Shown here: positions 1-5,556 of the stretch, piece after piece
Layout of the letters: every line of letters starts with the position of its first letter
Numbering within the stretch: the first letter of the stretch is position 1
From: CAYQQU01 sp964419545
Lineage (GTDB): Bacteria > Bacteroidota > Bacteroidia > Chitinophagales > Saprospiraceae
Direction: 5' to 3'
NCBI GenBank assembly: GCA_964419545.1
Contig: CAYQQU010000143.1
Location: 1-5,691, forward strand
Length of the DNA stretch: 5,691 bases
Translations under genes and position numbers: made by a program
The notes under the pieces: model-generated
Told to the model about the DNA's origin: nothing
Seen by the model: only the letters and a program-made list of their open reading frames with translations
Databases searched by the model: none

Positions 1-68
1 AAAATCTGAGTTTTTCGCTTCAAAAGCACTACCTCCAAACAAGCTCTAAGTTTTTCAAGGAATTTGTT

Positions 69-124
69 TAAAGTTTTTTTGCTGGGCCCCAAAGGCGCGT
101 TTTGGAGCCCGGCAGAAAACTTTA
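69..124. repeat. GC-rich foldback (imperfect inverted repeat)
   Basis: The outer arms TAAAGTTTT (69-77) and AAAACTTTA (116-124) are perfectly complementary. Inside them, GCTGGGCCCCAAA (81-93) pairs with TTTGGAGCCCGGC (101-113) with two G-T type mismatches, around a 7-base loop (94-100). The inner arms are separated from the outer ones by TTT on one side and AG on the other. It lies 121 bp beyond the stop of the cupin lipoprotein gene. Neither strand has a clean T-tract after the GC stem; the T-run is on the 5' side of the plus strand and pairs with the A-run. It is therefore not a canonical intrinsic terminator, although it could still stop or stabilise the upstream mRNA. A dispersed REP-like or MITE-like repeat is the alternative. 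No flanking target duplication was found. Confidence 0.65.
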
Positions 125-179
125 GCATGGATTATTCATGGGCTCTTCGTCATGACGGCTGCCAGACTTGCGCTCGCGT

Positions 180-195
180 AGGCAGGCGCCTGCCT
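180..195. repeat. Perfect 16-bp GC-rich palindrome
   Basis: AGGCAGGCGCCTGCCT is exactly self-complementary. It lies within a conspicuously GC-rich stretch (about 150-210) between the cupin gene's stop and the 69-124 foldback. Palindromes of this CCTGCC/GGCAGG type resemble dispersed intergenic repeats, but one window cannot show that it recurs. No coding function is apparent in the surrounding sequence. Confidence 0.6.
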
Positions 196-244
196 GCTGC
201 AGACAGGGAGCATTCTCGCAAATACCATGTTCTAGCCAGTACTT

Positions 245-982
245 CTAATTATCTTTTCGCTTATAACTAACCACCAAAAACTCGGCTTCCGTTTCACCAT
301 CATTTTCTAAACTATGCATACAGGCCTGATGCCAATGTACATCACCCGCTTTAAATTGCTTTTCACCCCTAACTTCCGCATTAGATTCATATATTAATTC
401 GTAATTAGAAAGCGAATAAACAGCACGATTAACACCCGAGTGAGCTGGAATGCTTTGTCCTTTTGGCAGTTTTACTTGAGTAACTCTAAATTCGTCATTG
501 TCAAATAAGGTTTGAGCATAGTCGGGTGATACTGAGTTTACATCATTCTCTACGGTATTGTCTCCGCAATCTGCTAAATCAGTATTTTTCATGGCAAAGA
601 CTATCCATTCAGCTGTTGTTGTTCCATTGTTTTTTGCAGCGTGTTTACCAGCTTCATGAAAATGGACATCTCCCTTTTTCCATGATTTAGTTCCTAATTT
701 TTTGCCCTGCTCTTCCCAATCAATAGTGTAATCAGATAGAGAATAAATCACCCTGTCTTTGCCCTCGCCACTCGGTGGAGAGATAAATTCTCCCGGAGCA
801 AGTTTGATTTTGACAACCATAGCATATTCATTTTCGAATATGATGTTGCGTTCGCCTTGTCTGTTGACTGTATCTTGTTGGGTAACCGATTCAGTTGAAT
901 CCTTTTTCACCTTTCCACAAGAAGAAAATACGAGCAAGAATATACTGCTCAAGACGATTATTTTAATATTTAAATAATTCAT
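245..982 (-). CDS. Tandem double-cupin lipoprotein
   Basis: The 245-residue product starts with a lipoprotein signal peptide: a basic/polar start, a hydrophobic run at 8-19 and a lipobox ending FSSC, giving lipidated Cys22. The following CGKVKKDS lacks the acidic surface-export signal typical of Bacteroidota, so a periplasm-facing location is likely. The rest is an internal duplication, repeat 1 about 46-132 and repeat 2 about 157-243. Each has an xVYSLS[DN]Y segment and a cupin motif-2-like segment: GDVHFHEAGKH (104-114) and GDVHWHQACMH (213-223). His107/109/114 and His216/218/223 are candidate metal ligands. Only repeat 2 also has a motif-1 His (IPAHSG, His181); repeat 1 has ISPPSG, so the sites may differ. 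The gene follows the receptor gene by 32 bp and is probably co-transcribed with it. The ATG start is preceded by an A-rich leader without a clear Shine-Dalgarno. The fold is assigned by motif and the function is unknown; metal capture or transfer beside the receptor is an inference. Confidence 0.85.
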   Translation of the reverse strand: MNYLNIKIIVLSSIFLLVFSSCGKVKKDSTESVTQQDTVNRQGERNIIFENEYAMVVKIKLAPGEFISPPSGEGKDRVIYSLSDYTIDWEEQGKKLGTKSWKKGDVHFHEAGKHAAKNNGTTTAEWIVFAMKNTDLADCGDNTVENDVNSVSPDYAQTLFDNDEFRVTQVKLPKGQSIPAHSGVNRAVYSLSNYELIYESNAEVRGEKQFKAGDVHWHQACMHSLENDGETEAEFLVVSYKRKDN

Positions 983-1014
983 TTTTAGTTTTTTATGATG
1001 AAAAAATGTAAGAT

Positions 1015-3327
1015 TTATTTTTTATAAAATCCAAAAGGCAAGCGCAGTCCAAACATGATATTTCTTCCTATCATATTGAGATTTAGCGGCTTGGTAATGG
1101 ATAAGTGATCAATGTAAGTAGTGTTCGTTAGGTTATTGCCGACTATGAAGAGATCCATATCTTTTCCGCCAACGGCAATGCTGGTGCCAAGGCGGGCATT
1201 GAACAAGGTGTAGGCCGGCGTAACGGCTTCATTTTGCCCGGTGCGATTTTGCTCAAAAAAGTGCATCACTTCAAAGGATAGATAGGGACGATTGAGAAAT
1301 CCCAACTCTTTCTGCTCCAATTTTATTTCGCCCGTAAGCCTGTCCGCGGGTGTAAAGGTAGGATGTTCAATGCCCTCTGCATCATCGGTAATATCGGCAC
1401 GCACCATACTGTAACTTCCGTGAATGCCAAGCCAGGAAACGGGGTGGATGTCCAAAGCCACTTCTCCTCCCATCAGATTTGCATCATTTTGGACATGTTG
1501 AAATATCTTCCCACCACCAATAGGTGCATCCTCATCGGTCATTACCACGTAGAGGAAATTGTTTACTATATTATAAAAGGGTGCTATGTTTAAGGTAGCC
1601 CAATTGGTGTGCAGGTGATACGTAAAATCTATCTGATAATTACTTTGGGCATCCAGGTCTGGATTGCCTCTTTCAAACCTGCCACCATGGATACCGTTCT
1701 GGGTCAGTTCTGGTAAATTGGGCGAGCGAAAACCGCGGGCCACATTAGCTTTTAAAAACTGGTTTTCAGAAAAGTTATAAGTAACGCCCAAAGAACCGTT
1801 CACATTATTATAGGTATTGTCAATCTTAAAACGGTCCGTATTGGTAGTAGCTACGGGAAACGACTCCATACTTCTGTAATCGTAACGCAATCCGGTAGCA
1901 AGGGTAAATTTTTCTGCCAATAGAAAATCTCCAATAGCATATAGCCCAATATCGTTTATTTTGGCATCCGGCATGACCACATTGGGTTTGGTCTCGTCCG
2001 CTTCATTATCAATCATGGCGCCGTTTACGCCAAAAACAAAGTTGTTTTCACCTGAGGGTAAGTTAAGTTTTACGTTGTAGGTAAAGGTATTCAATTGCAT
2101 GGAAACGACCTGAGGTTGTACCAATTGATCTTGGTCATTAATACCCCCGGCAATTAATTCCCGGGTGTTAAGCTGATACCCCAGATCGACATCAAGTGCA
2201 TTTTTTCCTAAAAAAACCGTATTGTTTGAGGATATCAGATGGTTTACCAGGTCTTGGTACCATACTTCATTCTGTCGTTCTTCAGTTAGCAAGGTGGAGG
2301 CCAGTGGGCTGGCAAACAGGTTGAGTTGGGGGTCGTTTTGAATACCATATTCGGCATCGGTATAATTGTAATTTACCGAAAAAATACCCACATCCGTCCT
2401 AACCCCTGCATTTGCGGTGAGGTTGCTTTCGTTGATACGGGTGTTATCTACCACCTCATCATTACCATCTGAAAAATCTTTATGTGATTTTAAACTGCCC
2501 CGCACGCCAAAAAAGAACTTATCAAGGCCGCCTCTTACACCCAGACTATTCAAATACCCACTTGTGTTGGTAAAGTACTGCGAAGTGAAATCACCTTCAA
2601 CACTATTGGTGCTCGCGGGCCGCTCCCGGAGTACGTTTATGACACCTCCCGCGGCATCAGAACCAAACTGCAAGGAAGCCGGCCCCTTGATGATTTCTAC
2701 GTGGGAGGATGCAAATTCATCAATCAGGAAGGGGTGATTGGAAGAAAATTGAAAAACCTCCTGTTTAATGCCATTGTTGAGTACAACCAAATTATTGTTT
2801 GATAACCCGCGAATAACCGGTTGTCCTCCCCCAGTTCCAAAACTGGAAAAATAAACGCCAGGGGTACGGGCAAGAACTCGTGGCAAGGTAAGCTCCCCTG
2901 AGCTTACTATCTCTTTTTTATTTACTGTTTTTATTGGATAAGGAACTGCATCCTGTTCTTTTACAAAACCTGCCGTAACGGTGATCTCTTGCAGTTCGAG
3001 CGGCGATTCCAACAGGTTTACATCAAGCGTGTAATCTGTCTCGGAAGAAGCTTCTGTCAAGTCGATGTTTTTTGATTGGGCCCGGTAGCCGATGTAGGTG
3101 TATTCCAGCGTAAGCACTTTTAGGTTGGAGGGTATAGAAAGTTGGTAGGTACCATCTTCCCGACTCACCGTACCTGTTTTATTCTGGTGCAAATAAACAT
3201 TAACACCTACAAGCGGGTTTCCTCCTTGATCACTCACTTTACCTTTCAAAAGGCTTTGGGCAGAAGTACTGCTAACCAGCATTAGCAACAGAATCAGCAG
3301 CGAAAACTTGTTAGACATTTTTCTCAT
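1015..3327 (-). CDS. ZnuD-like TonB-dependent outer-membrane receptor
   Basis: This 770-residue protein is a complete TonB-dependent receptor, of normal length for a Bacteroidota member. A signal peptide covers about 1-23 (hydrophobic core SLLILLLMLVSS, cleavage near TSA-Q). A carboxypeptidase-regulatory-like domain spans about 26-110 (GKVSDQGGNPLVGVNVYL). A TonB-box-like LQEITVTAG follows at 112-120. The plug spans about 125-235, with PVIRGL and EIIKGPASLQFGSDAAGGVINV, and the beta-barrel about 240-770. Several segments recall the ZnuD zinc-receptor family: SSNHPFLID (195-203) matches its SPDHAxxxD plug segment, NGIHGGRFERGNPDL (544-558) matches NGPHxATxxxExGNPDL, and the C-terminal YIDHLSITKPL...GRN matches the family's HTSFLKD...PGRN. 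This points to zinc or another divalent metal, imported with TonB-ExbBD energy; the substrate is inferred from recalled family features. Loops are not strikingly His-rich. A 15-bp inverted repeat overlaps the promoter region, and the cupin lipoprotein gene follows. An alternative ATG three codons in has no better ribosome site. Confidence 0.9.
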   Translation of the reverse strand: MRKMSNKFSLLILLLMLVSSTSAQSLLKGKVSDQGGNPLVGVNVYLHQNKTGTVSREDGTYQLSIPSNLKVLTLEYTYIGYRAQSKNIDLTEASSETDYTLDVNLLESPLELQEITVTAGFVKEQDAVPYPIKTVNKKEIVSSGELTLPRVLARTPGVYFSSFGTGGGQPVIRGLSNNNLVVLNNGIKQEVFQFSSNHPFLIDEFASSHVEIIKGPASLQFGSDAAGGVINVLRERPASTNSVEGDFTSQYFTNTSGYLNSLGVRGGLDKFFFGVRGSLKSHKDFSDGNDEVVDNTRINESNLTANAGVRTDVGIFSVNYNYTDAEYGIQNDPQLNLFASPLASTLLTEERQNEVWYQDLVNHLISSNNTVFLGKNALDVDLGYQLNTRELIAGGINDQDQLVQPQVVSMQLNTFTYNVKLNLPSGENNFVFGVNGAMIDNEADETKPNVVMPDAKINDIGLYAIGDFLLAEKFTLATGLRYDYRSMESFPVATTNTDRFKIDNTYNNVNGSLGVTYNFSENQFLKANVARGFRSPNLPELTQNGIHGGRFERGNPDLDAQSNYQIDFTYHLHTNWATLNIAPFYNIVNNFLYVVMTDEDAPIGGGKIFQHVQNDANLMGGEVALDIHPVSWLGIHGSYSMVRADITDDAEGIEHPTFTPADRLTGEIKLEQKELGFLNRPYLSFEVMHFFEQNRTGQNEAVTPAYTLFNARLGTSIAVGGKDMDLFIVGNNLTNTTYIDHLSITKPLNLNMIGRNIMFGLRLPFGFYKK

Positions 3328-3373
3328 TTTTTTGGTTATAATGATGCTGCTTTAAGGAATAAGACCTTTTAAA

Positions 3374-3388
3374 TGCAACATCGTTGCA
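3374..3388. promoter_or_regulatory. Inverted-repeat operator, candidate Fur/Zur-family site
   Basis: TGCAAC-ATC-GTTGCA is a 6-3-6 perfect inverted repeat lying 46 bp before the receptor's ATG. Its minus-strand reading, TGCAACGATGTTGCA, differs at one base from the plus-strand reading of the site before the GTPase gene (5542-5556). Its 15-bp size and short spacer suit a dimeric repressor of the Fur superfamily. The ZnuD-like gene it precedes makes a zinc-responsive Zur the best guess. It overlaps a candidate -7 element, so binding would be expected to repress. An extra half-site TGCAAC is at 3411-3416. Confidence 0.7.
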
Positions 3389-3416
3389 AATGCAAGGAGA
3401 GGTGTACCTGTGCAAC
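3387..3416 (-). promoter_or_regulatory. Possible Bacteroidota-type promoter of the receptor operon
   Basis: Read on the minus strand, TGCATTTG (3394 to 3387) fits the Bacteroidota -7 consensus TAnnTTTG with one mismatch. GTTG (3416 to 3413) stands 18 bases upstream as an imperfect -33 TTTG; the usual spacing is 19-21. Transcription would begin within or just after the 3374-3388 palindrome, leaving a leader of roughly 45-55 nt. The match is imperfect and rests on position plus consensus only. Confidence 0.35.
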
Positions 3417-3417
3417 A

Positions 3418-3429
3418 TGACATTTGTCA
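3418..3429. promoter_or_regulatory. Second palindrome upstream of the receptor promoter
   Basis: TGACA-TT-TGTCA is a perfect 5-bp inverted repeat with a 2-base spacer. It sits just upstream of the candidate -33 element, where an activator or second regulator could bind. A further palindrome, ACAAAA-T-TTTTGT, lies at 3436-3448. No equivalent of the TGACA palindrome was found before the GTPase gene, so it would be specific to the receptor operon if functional. Confidence 0.3.
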
Positions 3430-3470
3430 CACAACACAAAATTTTTGTTCTGGATAATTAAGTAGGTGGA

Positions 3471-3758
3471 CTAATTGAAGGCGTTAAAGTCCGCTCGGTT
3501 CACTCGCACAATACCTTCGGTCATGGGTGCGCCGATCCACTTGCAAGCGAGCCAAAAGCCGCAGTTGCCGGCCGACGCTTTTCGGATATCCTTTTTGCGT
3601 TTGTTGCGCTTCTAACTGAACGACACGTAGGCTTTACGCGCCACCCGACGATACGTCCGAGGCTTAACCGGCCACAGCTCCGCAGCCGATTCCTATAGCA
3701 TGTCGATCGGTTGCTCGGTATATTTGACCATCAATGCCCCCAGATAACCGGCTACATA
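3471..3758 (-). pseudogene. Decayed IS transposase remnant (IS5-like)
   Basis: Minus-strand conceptual translation gives a transposase-like stretch: AGYLGALMVKYTEQPIDML, then ELWPVKPRTYRRVARKAYVSF, then KRNKRKKDIRKA. The PRTYRRxARKxYxxxxKKxxKxxKxIRKA pattern is what I recall from IS5-type DDE transposases upstream of a KQLxYLKRN segment. Here that segment appears as GRQLRLLARLQ only after a frame change near 3580. The reading frame is broken by TAG at 3693-3695 and 3612-3614 and starts just after a TAA at 3759-3761. No N-terminal or catalytic DDE region, no start codon and no terminal inverted repeats could be found, so this is an internal fragment. By eye it is richer in GC than its flanks, consistent with foreign origin. 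It fills the gap between mogA and the receptor promoter, supporting separate transcription units. The IS family assignment is from memory and tentative. Confidence 0.65.
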
Positions 3759-3784
3759 TTAACTTAGACATGATTCCTACACCA

Positions 3785-4339
3785 CTACTCAATATCCTTC
3801 TTCCGAATAGCTGATTTGGGTCGAAATACTTTTATCACTTCCTCATCAGCCTCTAAATAAGGTCCCTCAATCAGATCAATACAATACGGGATGGCCGGAA
3901 AAACAGCATCCAGGCATTCGCGAATAGCCTTTGGCTTACCGGGTAAATTCACGATCAAGGTATTATTCCGTATACCGGCTGTTTGCCTGGAAAGAATAGC
4001 GGTTGGTACATATTGTAAACTCACGCGCCGCATTTGCTCACCAAATCCCGGCATCATTTTTTGGCAAACCTGCTCGGTTGCCTCTGGTGTCACATCGCGC
4101 ATAGCGGGTCCGGTGCCTCCGGTGGTAACAATTAAGCAGCAACCTTCTTCATCTGCCATTTCTATCATTTTTGCCGCAATTTGATCTTGCTCATCAGGAA
4201 TGACCGCATAAGCATATTCCCAATCGCTAATCAAATATTCTTCCATGGTGGCTACAACCGCTTTCCCTGGAATATCTTCATATATTCCTTTAGAAGCCCG
4301 ATCTGATACATTAATAATTCCAATTTTTGCGCGCTCCAT
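3785..4339 (-). CDS. mogA: Molybdopterin adenylyltransferase MogA
   Basis: This cytosolic enzyme activates molybdopterin with ATP to adenylylated molybdopterin, the step before molybdate insertion by MoeA in molybdenum-cofactor synthesis. The 184-residue product is close to E. coli MogA (about 195) and aligns with it across its length: KIGIINVSDRASKGIY at the N-terminus, IPDEQ, the nucleotide/pterin-binding TTGGTGPAMRDVTPEA (72-87), MPGFGEQMRRVSLQYVPTAI, NLPGKPKAI, VPYCI-type IPYCIDLIEGPY, and FRPKSA. Asp49 and Asp82 fall at the same positions as the functionally important E. coli aspartates. The segment before IPYCI is shorter than in E. coli. The start is the ATG at 4339: an AAGGAA sits 4 bases upstream, and the length then matches E. 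coli MogA to the residue. An upstream in-frame TTG (4357) would add six residues that include this ribosome site. It follows the COG0523 GTPase gene by 38 bp, probably as one operon. No other cofactor-synthesis gene is in view. Confidence 0.95.
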   Translation of the reverse strand: MERAKIGIINVSDRASKGIYEDIPGKAVVATMEEYLISDWEYAYAVIPDEQDQIAAKMIEMADEEGCCLIVTTGGTGPAMRDVTPEATEQVCQKMMPGFGEQMRRVSLQYVPTAILSRQTAGIRNNTLIVNLPGKPKAIRECLDAVFPAIPYCIDLIEGPYLEADEEVIKVFRPKSAIRKKDIE

Positions 4340-4343
4340 TTGT

Positions 4344-4349
4344 TTCCTT
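4344..4349 (-). promoter_or_regulatory. Ribosome binding site deciding the mogA start
   Basis: On the minus strand AAGGAA precedes the ATG at 4339 by four bases. It lies inside the coding stretch that an earlier in-frame TTG (4357) would open. The purine-rich site, the ATG codon and the fit to E. coli MogA length together favour the ATG. Confidence 0.7.
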
Positions 4350-4377
4350 TTTTGCAAGGTTTATGTCCAAGCCCTAT

Positions 4378-5331
4378 TTACCTGATCAAATGACGCCCCA
4401 ACAATTTTTCTATCGCCTCTCGCTGCATATCTTTCCCAATAAAAACAATATGACTAATACGCTCCGATTCAGATTCCCACGGCGGTCCATCAGTTAGTAC
4501 GAAACTGTCTCTTACTGATTGGATCACAACACGGGTGGGTGTAGAATTGACCGCTATAATACCTTTAATCCGATATACTTGATCGCGATAGAACCTTACC
4601 AGTTGCACTATGTCTCGTGCTAAAGAATCCAGACGAAAGGGGCGATCAAAAGTCAGCGTGAAGGTCGTGATGTTATTGTGTCGATGAGTCCCATTGGGCA
4701 CCACTGGTGCAATTTGGGTTGTTCGTTCGTCATGGAAAGGCTTGACCTCGAAAATCTTTTCGACTGGAAAAACGCCGTGTTGCCCACGGAATATAGTGGC
4801 CGTTGGATGGATTCCGTTTAGGGTCCGAACGAGTTGTTCTACTTCGGAAGAAGACACTTGATCGCATTTGTTCAACAAGACAACATCAGCACTCACCAGC
4901 TGTCGGCGAGCTTCATCAGTAGTATTTATATTTTCTTCCACACCGGCAGCATCCGCCAGGCAAATGACTTGCTGTAAATCAAATACGTTCTCCACCATTA
5001 GATTATTTAGAAAGGTCTGAATGATAGAAGTTGGGTCAGCTACGCCCGTGGTTTCAATCACCAACCGATCGTATTCTGCCCTTCGAAAACTTACTTCTTC
5101 CAAAACATCCAGCAATTTATCGTGCAAAGAGCAACACAGACAACCTGCAGTCAAACCAGCTATGTCTTCTTCACCATTTACCACCAATTCACAATCTACA
5201 TTGACCTTGCCGACTTCATTTTCAATCACAAACAGCCGCTCATTGGATCTTTCTTTTATCAAGTGGTTCAGAAAGGTCGTTTTTCCAGCACCTAAAAAAC
5301 CGGTGATCAACTGGACGGGTATTCTTTGCAT
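4378..5331 (-). CDS. COG0523 (CobW/ZNG1-like) metal-chaperone GTPase
   Basis: The 317-residue protein is a complete G3E P-loop GTPase of the COG0523 family, whose members use GTP to deliver metals, often zinc under starvation, to client proteins. Visible motifs are Walker A GFLGAGKT (11-18), the ENEVGKVNVD segment (37-46), the metal-binding GCLCC (63-67), Walker B/switch II ETTGVADP (93-100) and the guanine-specificity NKCD (154-157). A short His segment, THRHNN (215-220), marks the start of the C-terminal CobW_C domain (about 220-317: IKGIIAV, WESESERISHIVFIG). No long His-rich tail is present. It is the first gene of a probable two-gene operon with mogA. Its start ATG has no strong Shine-Dalgarno. 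Upstream are a foldback element in the leader and a 15-bp inverted repeat shared with the receptor operon, suggesting metal-dependent repression. Cobalamin synthesis (true CobW) is less likely since no cobalamin genes are present. Nickel or iron-hydratase chaperones of the same family cannot be excluded by sequence alone. Confidence 0.92.
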   Translation of the reverse strand: MQRIPVQLITGFLGAGKTTFLNHLIKERSNERLFVIENEVGKVNVDCELVVNGEEDIAGLTAGCLCCSLHDKLLDVLEEVSFRRAEYDRLVIETTGVADPTSIIQTFLNNLMVENVFDLQQVICLADAAGVEENINTTDEARRQLVSADVVLLNKCDQVSSSEVEQLVRTLNGIHPTATIFRGQHGVFPVEKIFEVKPFHDERTTQIAPVVPNGTHRHNNITTFTLTFDRPFRLDSLARDIVQLVRFYRDQVYRIKGIIAVNSTPTRVVIQSVRDSFVLTDGPPWESESERISHIVFIGKDMQREAIEKLLGRHLIR

Positions 5332-5371
5332 ACTATAGAAGGTTTAATAACTTTTTTTTAGTGATAGCTAA

Positions 5372-5494
5372 TGGTGTGTAACACAAGTTCCTTGTAAAAA
5401 TTTTTGCTGAGTGCTCAATTTAAAAAGTTGATTTTCAGTAATTAAAAGCGTTTCCTTTCAAGAAAGGATCAGCAAAAATTTTTGTTACACACCA
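5372..5494. mobile_element. 123-bp MITE-like foldback with CTAA duplication
   Basis: The ends TGGTGTGTAAC (5372-5382) and GTTACACACCA (5484-5494) are perfect inverted repeats. They continue into a second perfect pair, AAAAATTTTTGCTGA (5396-5410) and TCAGCAAAAATTTTT (5469-5483). The right arm is uninterrupted (26 bp); the left arm is split by a 13-base mini-hairpin, ACAAG-TTC-CTTGT (5383-5395). The interior holds TCAATTT-AAA-AAGTTGA (5415-5431, one G-T pair) and TCCTTTC-AA-GAAAGGA (5453-5468), the latter abutting the main stem. CTAA directly flanks both ends (5368-5371 and 5495-5498). It is not self-complementary to the stem, so it reads as a 4-bp target duplication, and CTAA fits the C(T/A)A(G/A) target of IS5-type elements. 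There is no coding capacity. The element lies between the operator and the start of the GTPase gene, so it should be transcribed as a branched structured leader. A native regulatory RNA is the alternative, but the flanking duplication favours insertion. Confidence 0.75.
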
Positions 5495-5504
5495 CTAAGC
5501 AATT

Positions 5505-5536
5505 CAAATTAGATTTTGAATTTCTTAGGAAACAAA
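5505..5536 (-). promoter_or_regulatory. Weak candidate promoter of the GTPase-mogA operon
   Basis: On the minus strand TTTG (5536 to 5533) is followed after 20 bases by CTAATTTG (5512 to 5505). This resembles the Bacteroidota -33 TTTG and -7 TAnnTTTG pair, except that the TA is one base too close to TTTG. Transcription would start about at the outer edge of the foldback element. The 15-bp operator would then lie just upstream of the -33 box, not over it. Other promoters in this AT-rich stretch are possible. Confidence 0.25.
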
Positions 5537-5541
5537 TAAGA

Positions 5542-5556
5542 TGCAACGCTGTTGCA
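5542..5556. promoter_or_regulatory. Inverted-repeat operator, second copy
   Basis: TGCAAC-GCT-GTTGCA has the same 6-3-6 architecture and identical arms as the repeat before the receptor gene. It is 210 bp upstream of the GTPase start codon, but only about 83 bp once the 123-bp foldback and one CTAA copy are subtracted. The matching site before a ZnuD-like receptor suggests joint control by one Fur/Zur-type regulator. Confidence 0.7.

Noticed and set aside
64..270. Plus-strand open frame of 68 codons over the GC-rich intergenic stretch
   Set aside because: It runs through the foldback and the 16-bp palindrome, overlaps the end of the cupin gene and encodes no recognisable protein.
2417..2737. 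Plus-strand open frame of 106 codons inside the receptor gene
   Set aside because: It is antisense to a well-supported receptor coding region and has low-complexity, shadow-like composition. The other plus-strand frames opposite the genes (759-977, 1363-1593, 3891-4184, 5021-5338) were rejected for the same reason.
3779..3784. TGGTGT on the minus strand just past mogA, matching the first six bases of the foldback end
   Set aside because: The match stops after six bases and there is no partner repeat, so it is most likely chance.
4340..4357. Longer mogA starting at TTG 4357
   Set aside because: The extra six codons contain the AAGGAA ribosome site, and the ATG at 4339 aligns exactly with the E. 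coli MogA start.
5372..5494. Integron attC site
   Set aside because: The ends resemble RYYYAAC/GTTRRRY only loosely (GTGTAAC/GTTACAC break the pattern). The perfect long stem and CTAA duplication fit a transposed foldback better, and no integrase or cassette array is seen.
5372..5494. Intrinsic terminator or tRNA-like element
   Set aside because: Neither side of the stem is followed by a T-tract in the relevant direction. No tRNA arms, anticodon loop or CCA end fit the sequence.
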